DNA of 64,000 bases. Origin: Neurospora crassa OR74A. Taxonomy: Eukaryota > Ascomycota > Sordariomycetes > Sordariales > Sordariaceae. The stretch is taken from positions 8,535,917-8,599,916 of the forward strand of contig NC_026501.1 of the NCBI RefSeq assembly GCF_000182925.2, in the 5' to 3' direction. Below the pieces are notes generated by a model. It had not been told where the DNA came from, made no database searches, and worked only from the letters and a program-made list of their open reading frames with translations. Below, piece by piece: positions 1 to 11,725 of the stretch. Every line of letters starts with the position of its first letter. Within the stretch, counting starts at the first letter, position 1. Both the position numbers and the translations under genes were made by a program.

Positions 1-767
1 GGAAGGCGAAGGAGGAGTGGGAAAAATAACGGGAATGAGAGATGAGCGACGCATTAAAGAACGCAGACGTTGTAGTGAGTTTGATTGGTCGCGACGGCGT
101 AGGTTGGTAAGGAAAAGGTATTTGAGCTTGGGTTTTCAAGGAAAAGTGGTGTTAACTTTGTTGGAATTAATTTGATGAAGTCGTTGACCCCTCAAATTGA
201 GTTGTGCTTCGTTGTCCTGCTCCAGGCAGGTCTGGCCTCACATGCGTGCACTGACCATGCCGGCTCGCCTGGTCACCCTAACCCTCACTGCGAGCCAAGT
301 TCATTCAGCTCCAGGGTTCCCGTCCAATGCTGTCAGCTTGGCCTCAACTTCCCTTCACCACAAGTACCTAGGAATACGTACCACTTAACTACTGTCACTG
401 AACACCCACCATCTCCACGATATAAGAGTTGTCAATCAGACCAGAGTGATATTGAATGCGGCGGCCTTTAACCTTGCATTGAACCAAGGTGAAGACTTTG
501 TACGCGATTTGTTCAGACCATTGCTGACGTTCCTTGAGATTGTCTGACCGTACTTCACTAGCACAACTCATACACTACAGGGGCTGGTACGTGTAGAGTG
601 CACTCGACATTGTGGCTCGAGTGACCCTTCGCCAACCTTGCGAGGTTCCTTTCTGCTTGGTTTTCACGATCGCATGAGGGTGCAGCTGAACAGATGAAAA
701 GAATCCTGCGCAAGATAATACACATATTCAGCGAAAAAGAATCAATTGCACGACACACGAGTTAAAC
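1..767. other. Intergenic region upstream of COG8
   Basis: I see no supported gene here. Short open frames on both strands lack family resemblance. The last 100-200 bases are presumably the COG8 promoter and leader. A gene that ends or starts left of the window cannot be excluded. Confidence 0.5.
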
Positions 768-2084
768 ATGGCGGACCTCCTTTACGACTTGCTGTCCCCT
801 TCTTTCTCAGGGGATCCATCATCCAGGCCGGCGCCCGATTCAAGCTCACTCGAGTATCTCACCAGTCTCTCGTCACAACCTCTCACAGCCCTGGAGACAA
901 CCGAGCCACAAGCCCTCGCCCAGACATCGCATGGTCTCCTTCTATCCATCCAGGCTCTTTCAAAGAAGTCTCACAAGCAAGTCATCGAATCAGCAACCCA
1001 CCACTCCACCCTGCGCACCAGCCTACCTGCCCTAGCAGCCAGCACCGCCGACCTGCGACATTCCATCCCCAAGCTTGATCACGAAGCCGTCCGCTTCTCG
1101 ACGAACTACAGCAAGTCCAGCGAGAGCGATGTTCTCCTCCGACGCAAAAAGGCACTCTTGCTCTCTCGGAATGTCGAGCGGCTTGTCGACGTGCTGGAGC
1201 TGCCCAACCTTCTATCAACAGCCATCTCCACTGCCCCAGTCAACTACTCCTCTGCCCTCGACCTAAACGGCCACATTCGCCGTCTGCACTCACTTTACCC
1301 GGACTCACCTCTCGTCACCTCCATCGCCGCCCAGGCAGATGAGGCCATGCGCACCATGGCCGCCAACCTCATCCAAAGTCTCAAATCCCCAGGTCTCAAA
1401 CTAGCTGCTTCTCTACGCACGATTAGCTGGCTTCGGCGCGTTCTTCCTGACCTAGAGGCTGCCGGCACAAGCAAGGGTCACGACTCTCAAGAACGGGTGC
1501 TGGGGGCCCTCTTCTTGGTCTGCCGACTAGCGACGCTGGTAAACATGCTCGACGCCTTGGAACCATTACGTGACTTGGCCGACCAGGAGAAGGCGAGGCA
1601 AAAGGCGATTGGAAGCGGGAATGCCTGGTCGGGCGGGCAGCAAACGGAACGCTATCTCAAGCGGTACATTGAGATCTTCCGTGAGCAGAGCTTCGCGATT
1701 GTGAGTATGTTTAGGAGCATATTCCCTCCTGCTGCCCCAAAGGGAAATGGAAACGAAAATTTGGATGATCCGTTGAAGCAACAAGATGCGCTGGAGCCCA
1801 TGCCGGCTGCGTTGGCGACGTTTCCGCTGCACCTGGTGGATATGTTATTGGAGACACTGAGACTGTATTTGCCCACAGTGAAGGATCAGGCCTCAAGGGA
1901 TAGTTTGCTGACGCAGGTCCTTTACTGTGCCGGAAGCTTGGGAAGGCTGGGAGGCGACTTTGGACTGTTTTTGGCCAGTCTGGATCTTGGACCGGAAGCG
2001 GAGGAGGAGTGGGTGGAGGTTGTGAAGAGACATAGGGCTTTGGCTGGAAGGCTGGAGTCGATTGTGGGGGATCAGAAGAAATAA
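768..2084 (+). CDS. COG8: Conserved oligomeric Golgi complex subunit 8 (Dor1-like)
   Basis: This is an intronless frame of 438 residues that starts at an ATG after a purine-rich leader (MADLLYDLL). It resembles the Dor1/COG8 family: an N-terminal helical segment with the family-like stretch TSHGLLLSIQALSKKSHK (about residues 53-70), and the strongly typical YLKRYIEIFREQSFAIVSMF (about residues 293-312). COG8 belongs to lobe B of the COG tether, which acts in retrograde intra-Golgi vesicle transport at the cis-Golgi. The length is at the short end for the family but typical of ascomycetes. A charged low-conservation segment follows residue 320, and the protein has no signal peptide or membrane segment. 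The next gene (HEM25) lies on the same strand about 540 bp downstream with no functional link. Assignment rests on recalled family motifs, not on a search. Confidence 0.88.
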   Translation: MADLLYDLLSPSFSGDPSSRPAPDSSSLEYLTSLSSQPLTALETTEPQALAQTSHGLLLSIQALSKKSHKQVIESATHHSTLRTSLPALAASTADLRHSIPKLDHEAVRFSTNYSKSSESDVLLRRKKALLLSRNVERLVDVLELPNLLSTAISTAPVNYSSALDLNGHIRRLHSLYPDSPLVTSIAAQADEAMRTMAANLIQSLKSPGLKLAASLRTISWLRRVLPDLEAAGTSKGHDSQERVLGALFLVCRLATLVNMLDALEPLRDLADQEKARQKAIGSGNAWSGGQQTERYLKRYIEIFREQSFAIVSMFRSIFPPAAPKGNGNENLDDPLKQQDALEPMPAALATFPLHLVDMLLETLRLYLPTVKDQASRDSLLTQVLYCAGSLGRLGGDFGLFLASLDLGPEAEEEWVEVVKRHRALAGRLESIVGDQKK

Positions 2085-2628
2085 GAAGACCGCCTGGATG
2101 AACACCCAATCTACCAATATTCAACTAAACTAGAGCTTTTCGGCCCGAGACTTACACTTAATACAACCAAGAGAGGTTGAAAGTGGGCCTACCTTAACTT
2201 GAGGCCGCTTCCGGGGCCCCGGCCTGTTCGGTCTGTGGTGGAACCAGTTAGCGGCCCCGCAGCGGCAGGGTGGAGAGAGACCGTTCCCGAACAGCGGGGC
2301 AGTTCCGAAAAAAAATAATCGGCGACTCCCATGCCGTCATACTTGGAATTATTTGTCCCTGCCGTTCCGGCAACAGCATCCTTCCCGGTAGCTTCTTCCC
2401 TCCACATCCACGGCAAATCTCAACACACGAAACGGAAGCGCAGTCACGATGTTGACTTGTCTCTAGTTTTGATTTTTGTTCTCCTTCCTCTTTTTCTCCC
2501 CAGCGGAAACGTATTACGGCCATGGTCGGTTTGCGCCACGCTTAAACTGAACCCTCTCTTTCCGTCGTCATCTTCTCGCCCACCGAGCAAAGGGAGCATC
2601 AAGCTCGTCAGCCAACCGTTGCGCAACC
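2085..2628. other. Intergenic spacer COG8-HEM25
   Basis: This spacer holds the COG8 3' end and the HEM25 promoter and leader. The part from about 2440 to 2620 is CT-rich, as is common in fungal promoters. I see no gene in it. Confidence 0.5.
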
Positions 2629-3760
2629 ATGTCCGATGGTTCCCGTAAATCGGGCACAAAGTCCAGTATGTCCCCAGTCCAAAGCTTCCATCGCAATCGT
2701 TGTAACCTTTGAGACCTCCTCGCTGACTTAATCCCCTCCCAACCAAACAGCCTTCCACTTCGTAGCTGGTCTCGGCTCCGGTGTCCTCTCCGCTATCCTT
2801 CTCCAACCCATCGACCTCCTCAAGACCCGCGTCCAGCAATCCGGCAAACACTCCCTCCGCGCCGCCCTCGCCGAGCTCCGCTCCTCCCAACAAGGCCTCC
2901 TCCCCTCTCTCTGGCGTGGCACCCTCCCGTCAGCTCTGCGCACCGGCTTCGGCTCCGCCATCTACTTCACGACCCTCAACACCATCCGCGAAAATGCCGC
3001 GCGCCATCTGCCCTCGCTCGCAGCGGCCGCGCCCACCATAGCCGCCGCATCCGGCATTGTCGCCCCCAACGCAAACCAGACATCCTCCTCCCTCCCTAAG
3101 CTCTCCAACACAGGCAACCTCCTCGCGGGCGCCGTCGCCCGCTCCTTTGCCGGCTTCATCCTCATGCCGCTCACCGTGCTCAAGGTCCGGTACGAAAGCA
3201 GTTTCTACAAGTACACCTCTTTAGCCGGCGCGGCGCGGGATATCGCGCGAACGGAAGGGGCGCGCGGCTTCTTTGCTGGGTTCGGCGCAACCGCCATTCG
3301 CGATGCGCCGTACGCGGGACTGTATGTCTTGTTCTACGAAAAATCCAAACAACATCTCAGCAATCTTTTCCCGCAGCCACCACAACCACAACTATCCACC
3401 ACCACCACCCTTGAGGCAGCAGCGGGACAAGACGGAGGAGGACGCATGAGCCAATCCCGCGCCGCTTCGATCAACTTTGCCTCGGGCGTCTTCTCGGCAA
3501 TCATCTGCTCGATTATTTCGAACCCGTTTGATGCGGTCAAGACGAGGATCCAGCTGCAGCCGAAAAAGTACCGAAATATGGTGCAGGCTTCGAGAAAGAT
3601 GTTGGCCGAGGAAGGGGTGAGGAGCATGATGGATGGACTGGCGCTCAGGATGAGCAGGAAGGCGATGAGCTCGGCGTTGGCGTGGACGGTTTATGAGGAG
3701 CTGATTAGACGGGCGGAGGGGGCGTGGACGAAGAGGGGACCGGAGGAGGTTCAGCTGTAA
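2629..3760 (+). CDS. HEM25: Mitochondrial glycine carrier, Hem25/SLC25A38 type
   Basis: Two exons (2629-2665 and 2751-3760) are joined by an 85-nt intron with GTATGT donor and CAG acceptor, giving 348 residues that begin [16 protein letters not shown]. Three mitochondrial-carrier repeats are visible, each with a signature: [18 protein letters not shown] and NPFDAVKTR. The order of motifs and the unusual second signature fit the SLC25A38/Hem25 group, which imports glycine across the inner mitochondrial membrane for 5-aminolevulinate and haem synthesis. Segments around residues 90-115 and 215-245 are lineage-specific insertions rich in Ala, Ser and Pro. The frame reported downstream of 3164 begins at an internal Met and is not the real start. 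Family assignment is good; substrate is inferred from homologues. Confidence 0.88.
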
Positions 3761-4617
3761 GTTGAAGGGGGAAGTATCTCGAAGGGTGTTCGTAAAGTTG
3801 GTACATTGGAAGATGGATGGGGCAGGAAGAAAGACCTGAAGGGGAAAGTCAAGGGCCAATTATGGCTACAGGAAGGGAAGGTCATGAAATGACGTTCATG
3901 GTTGAACAGGGAAAAGGGGGAAAAAAAGATACTGCAGGCGGTAGGTATGGGTACGGATTTTGGTTATTCATCATGAAACGGTGTTTTTGTGGTTATTGGG
4001 GTTTGTACCACCATTATAGATATCCCTCTGCTCAGCGATTAACGGCATGTACAATTAGCGATCAAAGGCCTTTGTAAGATAGGTACGAGACACAGCCAGC
4101 GGCTTTGTCTTGGTATGGATTGATGATGGGTAGGTATCATATCGTGGTTGGGTTAAGGGTCAATTAGCATTGGCATTGGAAGGTCTCGGAATTCTGTTTG
4201 GAAAAGATGTTGCAAAGGTGACCAAGTCAAATCGAAACCCACAGCTGAAGTTGAAGTAGTGAATGAAGTCATGGGTTTCTTTGTTATCATAATATCTTTA
4301 TACCTTCCATCGTCGGAAAACGTAAAGTCATTCCCTTGGGTTTTCTCTGTGTGTTTCTGGTGCTCATTCAATCTTTCTTGGAGTAGGAGGGTATTGAGAA
4401 GAAACTGAAACCCAACAATAAGTGATTTGATGATGGATATCTTTGTTACTACCCAACCTGTACCATCAACCAAGAAAATCAGAAAAAGGTAAGCGATGCA
4501 TTCATTTCGTGATATCCAAGAGCAAAAAGAAAACACATCCATCTCTCATCCCAACCACAAAAAGTCATAACACGTCATCATCCCTCATTATCCCCCTTAT
4601 CCTCCTCATCACTCCCC
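3761..4617. other. Convergent 3' region between HEM25 and the coiled-coil gene
   Basis: The two flanking genes point towards each other, so this interval should hold both 3' UTRs. A 129-codon frame on the minus strand (4153-4542) has no family look and I do not call it. Confidence 0.5.
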
Positions 4618-7015
4618 TCATGAAGGCCGTCCACCAGCCAAATACATCAACAAACTAGGGCTCTTGCTGCGATGTCTGGTGCTGCTCTTCTTGCGCACAA
4701 ACTCAAACTGGTCGTCGTCAAGATGACTACTGCTGCTGTGTCTATGGTGGCTGCTCCTCGAATGGCTGTGGCTGTGATGGCGTGAGTGCGAGCGTTCGCG
4801 GTGCTTGTCTCTCTTGTCTTTGATGACCAGCGTTTCGGATACCTCCTTGGTCACGACGGTGCGGATCTGGCGCGTGTGGTCCCAGAGTTGTTGCTGCTCC
4901 CATTCCGGCACCCAGCGCTTGATTAGGACGTAGCCTGGTTCCTGTTTTGGGGGGGATGGGGCGTTAGTGATTTGGAAATGGGAAAATGGGATATTGAGGG
5001 GGGGGGGGGGGGGGAAGAAAAGAGAGGGGGGAGAATGAAATACGTACAGCATCATATTCGAAATCAATCTTAAAGTGGTAGAGGGTTTCGACGTCGAGAT
5101 GGCGCAGAGACATGCGAGTGTAGGTAGGACGAGCAATCTGTCCTTGCTTCTTAGCCTCCTTCTCGCTGTCGCTGTCACTATCGCTACCCTTCTTCTCCTT
5201 CTTGATCTTCTCCTTCTTGAGGATGGCCGCGATAGCCTTCTCGTCCAGACCGGAGTTGATCAGATCCTCCTGCAGGCGGCGCTGGTACTCCCTCTCCATT
5301 CTCTCCTTCTCCTCCTGCTCCTTGGCCAGCCGCTCGGCCTCCTTGGCCTTCCAGCGGGCCACGGCCGCCTCCTCCTCTTCCTGCTTGCGCTTCCGTTCTT
5401 CTTCCGCCTTCCTCTCTTCCTCCAGCCGCTTGAGCTCGTACTCGCGACGCAGGCGCTCCTCCTCCTCCTTCTTTTCCTTCTCCCTGCGCATGCGATCGAG
5501 CTCCTCCTTGGCCTTGCGCAGCTCTAGCTCTTCCTCGAGCTTCTTCTGCTTGCGCTCCTCTTCCTCCTCGCGCTCCAGCCGCTCGAGCCTCTCCTTGGCG
5601 CGAATGAGTTTTTCTTCCTCCTCGCGAGCCGCTGCACGGCGCCGCTCCTCCTCCTGCCGCCGGATCATGTCCAGGTGGAACTTGGCTTCGTGCAGCTGGT
5701 GCTGCTTCTCGTACTCCATCTCACGGCGGTGTTCTTCTTCTTCGCGGCGGCGCTCCTCCTCGCGCCGCTTGATCATGTCAAGCTCGTACTTGGCCTGCGC
5801 GAGTTGCTGCTGCTTTTCGAATGCGGCTTCCTTCTTCCGCTCCTCCTCCAGGTGGCGGGCCTCTTCCTCTTTGCGCTTGACGAGGTCCAGCTGGAACTTG
5901 GAGACGGCCAGCTCGTCATGCTCCTTGTACTTGTCGCGCTCCCGAGACTCTTCCTCCTTGCGCCTCATGAGGTCGAGCTGCACCTTGGCTTGGTAGAGCT
6001 GATCGTGCTCTTCGTGCTGCTCTTGGAGGCGGCGCTCCTCCTCCTTACGCCTGATGAGGTCCAGCTGGAACTTGGCTTCATGGAGCGATTGCTGTTCCTT
6101 CATGTGGCCCATCTGGCGTTCCTCGTCCTCCTTGTGCCGGATCAGCTCGAGCTGGAGCTTGGTCTGGTGGTAGTCCACATCCTTGTCGTGCTCAGCCTGG
6201 AATCGCTTCTCCTCGGCAGCACGCTCGAGGCGCTCAAGCTTGGCCTCGGCATCACGCAGACGGAGTGACTTTTCCTGGTCGTAAGCGGACCTGTTCCGCT
6301 CCTCCTCGAGTCTGATCATGGCCAACTTTTCCCGGGCCTTGACCAGCTCGATCTCCTCCTCGTGGTACTTTTCTTGAGTGAGACTCTGCTTCTTCTGTTC
6401 GTTGGCGGACCTCATGGCCGCGAGCTCGGCCTTCATTCTCTCCAGCTCCCATTTGGTATGGGCGTCGTCAAAGTTGCTTTCGCCGCTCGACGACCGGCTA
6501 CGGGCGCGGCTGTGTGCACCACGGCTGTGAGACTTGCGGCCCCGCTTGCTGATGCCAGCATGAACATGGTAATCAGGTTCCGAGTCAGACGAATAATCAG
6601 AGGAGCTGTGATGGCCGCGGCCAATGATGTTCTGAACCACAACCGGTCCCTTGGTCGCAGGAGAGGGAGGTGCTGGGACGACCATGCCGGCGGGAGGAGA
6701 GGGGCGCTCGCGCGACCCTGCACGCGACCGTGAGCGGCTCTGGTGGGCGTGGGTAGCCACGAGAGTGCGCTCATTGACAACAGAAGGAGCGCGTTGCTCC
6801 CAGTAAGGTACCCGGGATGGGCCGCCAAAGTCGGACCGGGAGACGGACTGGATGTAGGTAGGGCCACGGTGGGTGCGATCGGGCGAAGGCGACCTGGGAG
6901 GAGGACGGACCATGCCAGGAGGCGGCGCCCGATGGACACGGATGTCGATGCCCGTGGACGCCAACGACTCCTCGTCGCTATAGTCGTAATGGTGACGACT
7001 AGCAGCGCGGCTCAT
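4618..7015 (-). CDS. Large coiled-coil protein with C-terminal DUF8035-like domain
   Basis: Two exons (7015-5048 and 4941-4618) encode about 763 residues. I chose the ATG at 7015 (MSRAASRHHYDYSDEES) because the frame further upstream is promoter-like. The intron (4942-5047) has GTACGT donor and CAG acceptor and contains 17 consecutive G on the plus strand. Residues 1-180 are disordered, rich in Arg, Ser and Pro (SR-like patches). Residues 190-600 are an extremely charged helix rich in Glu, Lys and Arg with at least ten repeats of 29 or 36 residues keyed by A-K-x-x-L-D-x-I-R-R. The C-terminus holds a globular segment (RMSLRHLDVETLYHF, then GYVLIKRWVPEWEQQQLW spanning the splice junction) like the fungal DUF8035 family, followed by a His/Ser/Arg tail. 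Function is unknown. The domain name is from memory; the gene itself is well supported. Confidence 0.82.
4998..5014. repeat. Homopolymer G17 tract inside an intron
   Basis: Seventeen G on the plus strand lie in the only intron of the coiled-coil gene. On the transcribed strand they form a C17 tract between donor and acceptor. Such runs are length-variable and prone to sequencing error, but here they do not affect the frame. Confidence 0.9.
5423..6337 (-). repeat. Coding tandem repeat of 29/36 residues (helical)
   Basis: Within the coiled-coil protein, units start at about residues 227, 256, 285, 314, 343, 372, 408, 444, 473 and 502. Spacing is 29, 29, 29, 29, 29, 36, 36, 29 and 29. Each unit opens with a motif such as AKFQLDLIRRKEEE or AKYELDMIKRREEE. 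The DNA has diverged enough that the repeat is clearer in protein than in nucleotides. Confidence 0.85.
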
Positions 7016-9207
7016 CTTGTCGACACTTGATTGGGAAATGGGTGAATGGGGTTTCGGGTGAACCGACCGGAGCCAAACTGACACTGATTGAGGTGACAGT
7101 GAGACAGGACTGGAGGAGGAAAGGCTCACTGTGGGTGGTTTGTCGCAAAAGAGATCAGGCTCGAGAGAGAAAAGCGGCACACGGAGGGGCCCAGAAGGAA
7201 TATAAAAGCCCGGTTTTACACTACTTGAGGGCGGGGAGTGACGCACCACTTGCTCTGTGGTCTAGCGCAGGGGGGCATGGAAGGTAGCATGGCATGGGAG
7301 AGCATCAGGAGGGAAGGTCTCAATGGACCCATGAGGCATGGTTGGGCTGGGTCAGCTCGGCCCCGGCCAGACACGTTAACGACACAGTGTGTACGGGTTT
7401 TTCCTCAGTCTGGTAGGCAAGCAGGTATTCCCAGACGGACCACACCCTCGGACACAATCAAAACACGACGGGTGATGCGGCATGTGCCACCCAGCCGCCG
7501 AACCATGGAGCCGACGAGAAGGCCAGAAGATACTGGAGGGGCTAGCAACGGTGATCACGCCCTCTCACTCGTTTCTCACGGTGGCCTGGCTGTGGTTGGT
7601 CCAAAAGCGGGTGGGTGGTCCGGTAACAACCCTAGCGGTTGCATGTCCCAGGCGCCCATAGGCGGCATGATGAGCCAGTGAATGGACCAGAGATGGGCAA
7701 GCGATAGACAAGGTGCTGACAGGATTCACAGGAAAAGGTCTCAGAACGTGATCTGGACGGGTCGGTGGTGGAGGTTTGTGGAATGTGGACGGTGAAGATC
7801 CCAAGATCCAGAATCCAGAATCTCCATCCCTTCAGTGGAAAAAAAAAGCAAAGCCACTTTCCAATGCCGAGTAGAGGACGAACAAGTCGCGCAGAAGGGT
7901 CTGAGACGACAGTACCCGCAAAGGAGGGGTCTCACGGGCTGTGGTTGGGTTTAGAGCTGAGCCTCGCCAACGACAATCATCGGCTCTAGCTGGAGGGTCC
8001 TAGGAGCTGCTGTGACTGGTATCTTCCGTGTCGGGTAAACCAGACATGTTGTGTTTCTTTGTACATTCCGTAGTGACGGTCTCTGTTGGTGACTGAGCAT
8101 GGCGTCAAAATTAATTCTTTTCTTCCTCATCGACTTCTCGTTGTGAAAAATGTGCGAACACAGGCTGTTATCAACCCGAAACTCGGGAATGCCGTCGCTG
8201 AAAGTCGCCATGCATAGGGCTAAAAGTGAGGGGCTGTACCCAGGTGCATGAAGCGTGCAGTAACCGGGTCTTGGCAGCGGATCGAATCTGGCTGCCAGGC
8301 TTGTGTCTTTTCAGATGTCTGTTTCCAAGGAACACGGTCCTTCGCCGTCAGCCGGGTGTTACCTCAAGGACCCAAGATATCGAGATCAATGTGCAAGAAA
8401 GAATTGAGGCGTCCGCTATGTGGATCCTAGGGGACGGGAACAGTGTGAGGGCATTCCGACTGCTCGAGGAAATGGCTGCCGAGTGGTTTTCGACCGAAAG
8501 ATGGCCCCCACAGGAGCTTCAGTTGCTGTGATGAATCGGGCGTGGTGATTCGTAGCAGCCCATAGACTATGGTAATCGACGAAAAATGATTTTGTCCGCA
8601 TGTGAACACGAAAACTCAAGGCAAGGCGCGCCGCCGGTGACACTGAAAGTGCTGTCATGATAGGCAACCGTATGTTGTATCTCCCAACATCGAAATATGT
8701 CTGTAACATCGTGACGCACCCAATACCTCAACCCCATCCCATATCGCTCAACCTTTTATTTAGAGCTTCCAGGTTGGGCACCGTGCCCTGCTGCCGAGCT
8801 CGGCCGGGACTTGGGCCGCCACTCCTCCATCTGCTGGGATTTAAGCGCCAGCTATAACTACCTCTACCCGGGTAGACTCCGCAGAGTTTATTAGTGTACA
8901 CTGTACACAGCCGCGTACAACGGCGTACCGTTCAGTTGGCAGGCTAGTGTACATATAGCAACGACACAACTGGACCTCCAAGCTCAAGAGATATGCTGTT
9001 CTCGACCGCTGAATGTGATAGACACGGTGCCATTGGTATCGAGCAAAAGTTTTATAGTCTTCCCTACCGATTCCTATTTCCAAGGACCTCGATAACGTTT
9101 TCCCTGTTGAAACTTGTGAGCGCCAAACTCATCGGCGCTTCAAGCAACAACCTCCCTTCCTGTTCGCGCTCAAGTCCCTGAACGACACCCAGCTCCTTAG
9201 CTCCCCT
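7016..9207. other. Intergenic region, 2.2 kb
   Basis: The left part is the promoter and leader of the coiled-coil gene. The right part is the 3' flank of the prefoldin gene. Open frames at 7238-7681 (plus) and 8226-8531 (plus) start in non-family sequence and look like chance. I see no gene or RNA. Confidence 0.45.
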
Positions 9208-9755
9208 TCAAGCCTGTCCACCACCCTTGAGCATCTTCTCGATATGCTCCTGGCTGTTCTTCGCTGTCGTCTCGAGGTAGTGCAACCTCTTGCCCAGGTT
9301 CTCCACCTCGGTCTCCATCTCCTTCATCTCGGTGCTCAACCTATCCTTCAATGCCGGGACAGGGACGGAGACGAACCTGTTTGTTACATGGTGAGTGTGT
9401 CGTTAAAGAAAGTCGGTGTGGCCACCCGAGACGTGGTGTCCTGTGGTCGTCGGTTTGTAAAGGTGATGATCAAGAGGTAGTACGTACATCTTCCCAACGC
9501 CCTCATACACGGCAGTGGTCTCGGGCAACGTGGCGAGCTCATTCCGTGTGAGCTGGGCCAGACGCATCTCACGCTGCTTGGATGCTTGTTGGGTGCGGAC
9601 GAGACCAATTTGTTGCTGAGCCGCGATCGACTGCGCTTCGATCTCACGGACCAGCTATGTCATTTTGGGGTCGATGTCAGAGCTTCACTGCAAAGCGTCA
9701 TTGAAGTGGTTGATGCCCGGCTTACCTTTTGAAGAGCTTCGTTGGAAATGGACAT
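9208..9755 (-). CDS. PFD1: Prefoldin subunit 1
   Basis: Three exons (9755-9726, 9654-9488, 9376-9208) give 121 residues, the normal length for this family. The exons are too short to stand out as one open frame. The protein starts MSISNEALQK and ends HIEKMLKGGGQA. It has the beta-type prefoldin layout: a long N-terminal helix rich in Gln (SIAAQQQIGLVRTQQASKQ), a short hairpin segment (TAVYEGVGKMFVSVP) and a C-terminal coiled coil (KDRLSTEMKEMETEVENLGK). Prefoldin is a cytosolic hexamer that hands unfolded actin and tubulin to the chaperonin CCT. Splice sites are GTAAGC/TAG and GTACGT/CAG, and both junction phases agree. A second prefoldin gene (subunit 5) lies 17 kb to the right. YKE2-like beta subunits are the only close alternative; the VYEGVGKMF segment favours subunit 1. 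Confidence 0.88.
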
Positions 9756-10527
9756 TTTTGCGGTTGCGGTCTGAGAGACTGGGTGAGGAACAAGGGTATA
9801 TTCGGTGATTTGATCCTCAACTGGGTTGGATTGTTGCTGTCTGGGTGTTTTGAATCTGAAAGTCCAAAAGGGGGGGAAGCTGTTCTGTGAGGGATACGTT
9901 GGCGGCCGCGACCTTCAGTTTGGACAGTGCAGTGGTGATGCGCTGGAAAGCACAGTGAATTTATCGCCTATCCGCACATGTCTTTGTTCGATGCACTCAG
10001 GGTCCGTTTCAGTTCGTTGTTTTTAGTTCTTCCAACACAACAAAGCAACAAGCTTCTTGAAGTTGCAACTGCCATGTTACATTGTATGTATCTCTAAGTA
10101 TGGGTAACTACCCATGTATGCTTCCATTGGTTCCTCTATTTCATTCGAGGTGTTTGTTTCCACGATACCCTATGCCCCCACAGCTTCTACTGCGAAGACA
10201 TCGTCTTTGTGGTAGCAGTTGATCCTCAACAAACGGACAGTTTCGCGATACGACCCATTACACCGATACTCACTCTCTTCATTTAATTTCTTCTTAAAAA
10301 CTGTGTTGATAGCGGGTTGAAGTTATCAGCGTTTCACTGCTTCCCTGCTCTCGGATCGACTTGTACTTGAAAAAAAAAAGTGACCGTGATCGGTTCGCCA
10401 GGAGCGGCCTACATTTGTGCCTGGTCCCATTATCCTACCAACAAGATGATCATACTATCTTCGCTAATCCTCTTAAATCGATCTTTAGTCTATTATCTAA
10501 GGACGCTCGCCCTCTTGCCGGATATTA
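9756..10527. other. Intergenic spacer PFD1-ceramidase
   Basis: This spacer holds the PFD1 promoter next to the 3' flank of the ceramidase gene. An A-rich run lies near 10370-10380. I see no gene in it. Confidence 0.5.
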
Positions 10528-11725
10528 TTAGCTGCTCTTGGTTGCACCCTTGTGGGTTCTGGGAACGACCTGAGGAATAGACCTCCAAGGCCGCCAATCA
10601 AGCATGAATTTCTCCTCCTCGCCGCTGAGGCAACGAACCAGCCAGATTCGCCAGAGAATCATTTCGTATGCTATACAGGAGCAAGTGTCAGTCAAAAAGA
10701 AACCACAGCGATAGAGCCGCCTTTCGGCTATGGGATGCACTTACCACCTAGGCCGGTCAGGATATGCCACCATCCATGACCTTCAAGTACAATCGACCAG
10801 GGGAGTTGCAGCTGGTTCTTTGCGGTGGTGAGATGTCTGCAGAAGATGTTGTCCATGTTCCAGATAAAGAAACCCCCGACAAAGGTGATAATGGCTATGA
10901 TGTTCCAAGTATCAGTGTAGTCCTCATTGGGAACAAAAGGACGGGCATCACTTACAAACCAATGCCAACGTCCACATCTCGCGCATAATCCGGCTGCACG
11001 CGGTAGGATTTCTCTCCCTAAGCTGCGGCCTCAACTGATACTCCATAACATAGAAGCCGCGGAAGATGGTGGTTGCGGTGATTAGGGCAAATGCCACCTG
11101 ATGGAAAACTGGGTTTTTCGCATAAAGATAATAAACCTAAAAATCTGGGTCAGCTACGTTTTCCCACCAAAAGAGATCATGACTTGCTTACAGTGATGAA
11201 GATACCAAGCCCAACCATGATCGAGGCAATCAGTAATTGGGTCCTCGGGGATCTCTTGTAGGAAAATGTGGCATAACACATGATAAAGACGGTATAAATC
11301 ATGGGTAGCTCATCGGCGAGTTGCATCTCATCTGAGATTGTTTGTTAGCATATCCACAATAACACTATGACGGAACAATAGCTCACTTACACTTAAGAGT
11401 TGCATGGAACGCCATGGAGCCGAGGCCAACCACCAGGTAGCCAACATAGGCAAGGATGAAAATGGGCGAATGCTTAAACTCAAGGACATTGCGTAACCCC
11501 TTGACTCCGAGCCACATAAACATCAAGTTGGTCAATGTGTTGACCAGCTCGGCGCAATAGTATGTGATGTTGTAATCCTATGTCAGATTCATGGTGAGTC
11601 TCGCGGGCAAAAGCGGGCTGTAACTGGTGTAATTTAGGTACCTCTTCACACCAGTTCAAGGTTGATGTTTGCTCTCCCCAGAAGCCATCACGGCCTTCCC
11701 GATAAGGAATCTGAAGTATCGACAT
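10528..11725 (-). CDS. YPC1: Alkaline ceramidase (YPC1/YDC1 type)
   Basis: Six exons (11725-11642, 11577-11391, 11331-11192, 11136-10956, 10894-10745, 10670-10528) give 294 residues, in line with the family. All five introns have GT-AG ends and consistent phases. Key features are GFWGEQTSTLNWCEEDYN near the N-terminus, FHATLKYEMQLADELPMI in the middle and HGWWHILTGLGAYE near the C-terminus. These carry the conserved His and Asp residues that bind zinc in this seven-TM family. The enzyme cleaves dihydro- or phytoceramide to a sphingoid base and a fatty acid in the ER/Golgi membrane; yeast homologues also run the reverse reaction. Several hydrophobic helices are evident. I cannot say whether phytoceramide or dihydroceramide is preferred, so the symbol is generic. 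Confidence 0.9.

Noticed and set aside
5075-6268. Leu/Ser/Arg-rich plus-strand frames opposite the coiled-coil gene
   Set aside because: They are the complement of Glu/Lys-rich repeats. Repeated Leu or Ser runs are an artefact of that composition.
7238-7681. 147-codon plus-strand frame before the coiled-coil gene
   Set aside because: It overlaps the promoter of the minus-strand gene and its composition is not protein-like.
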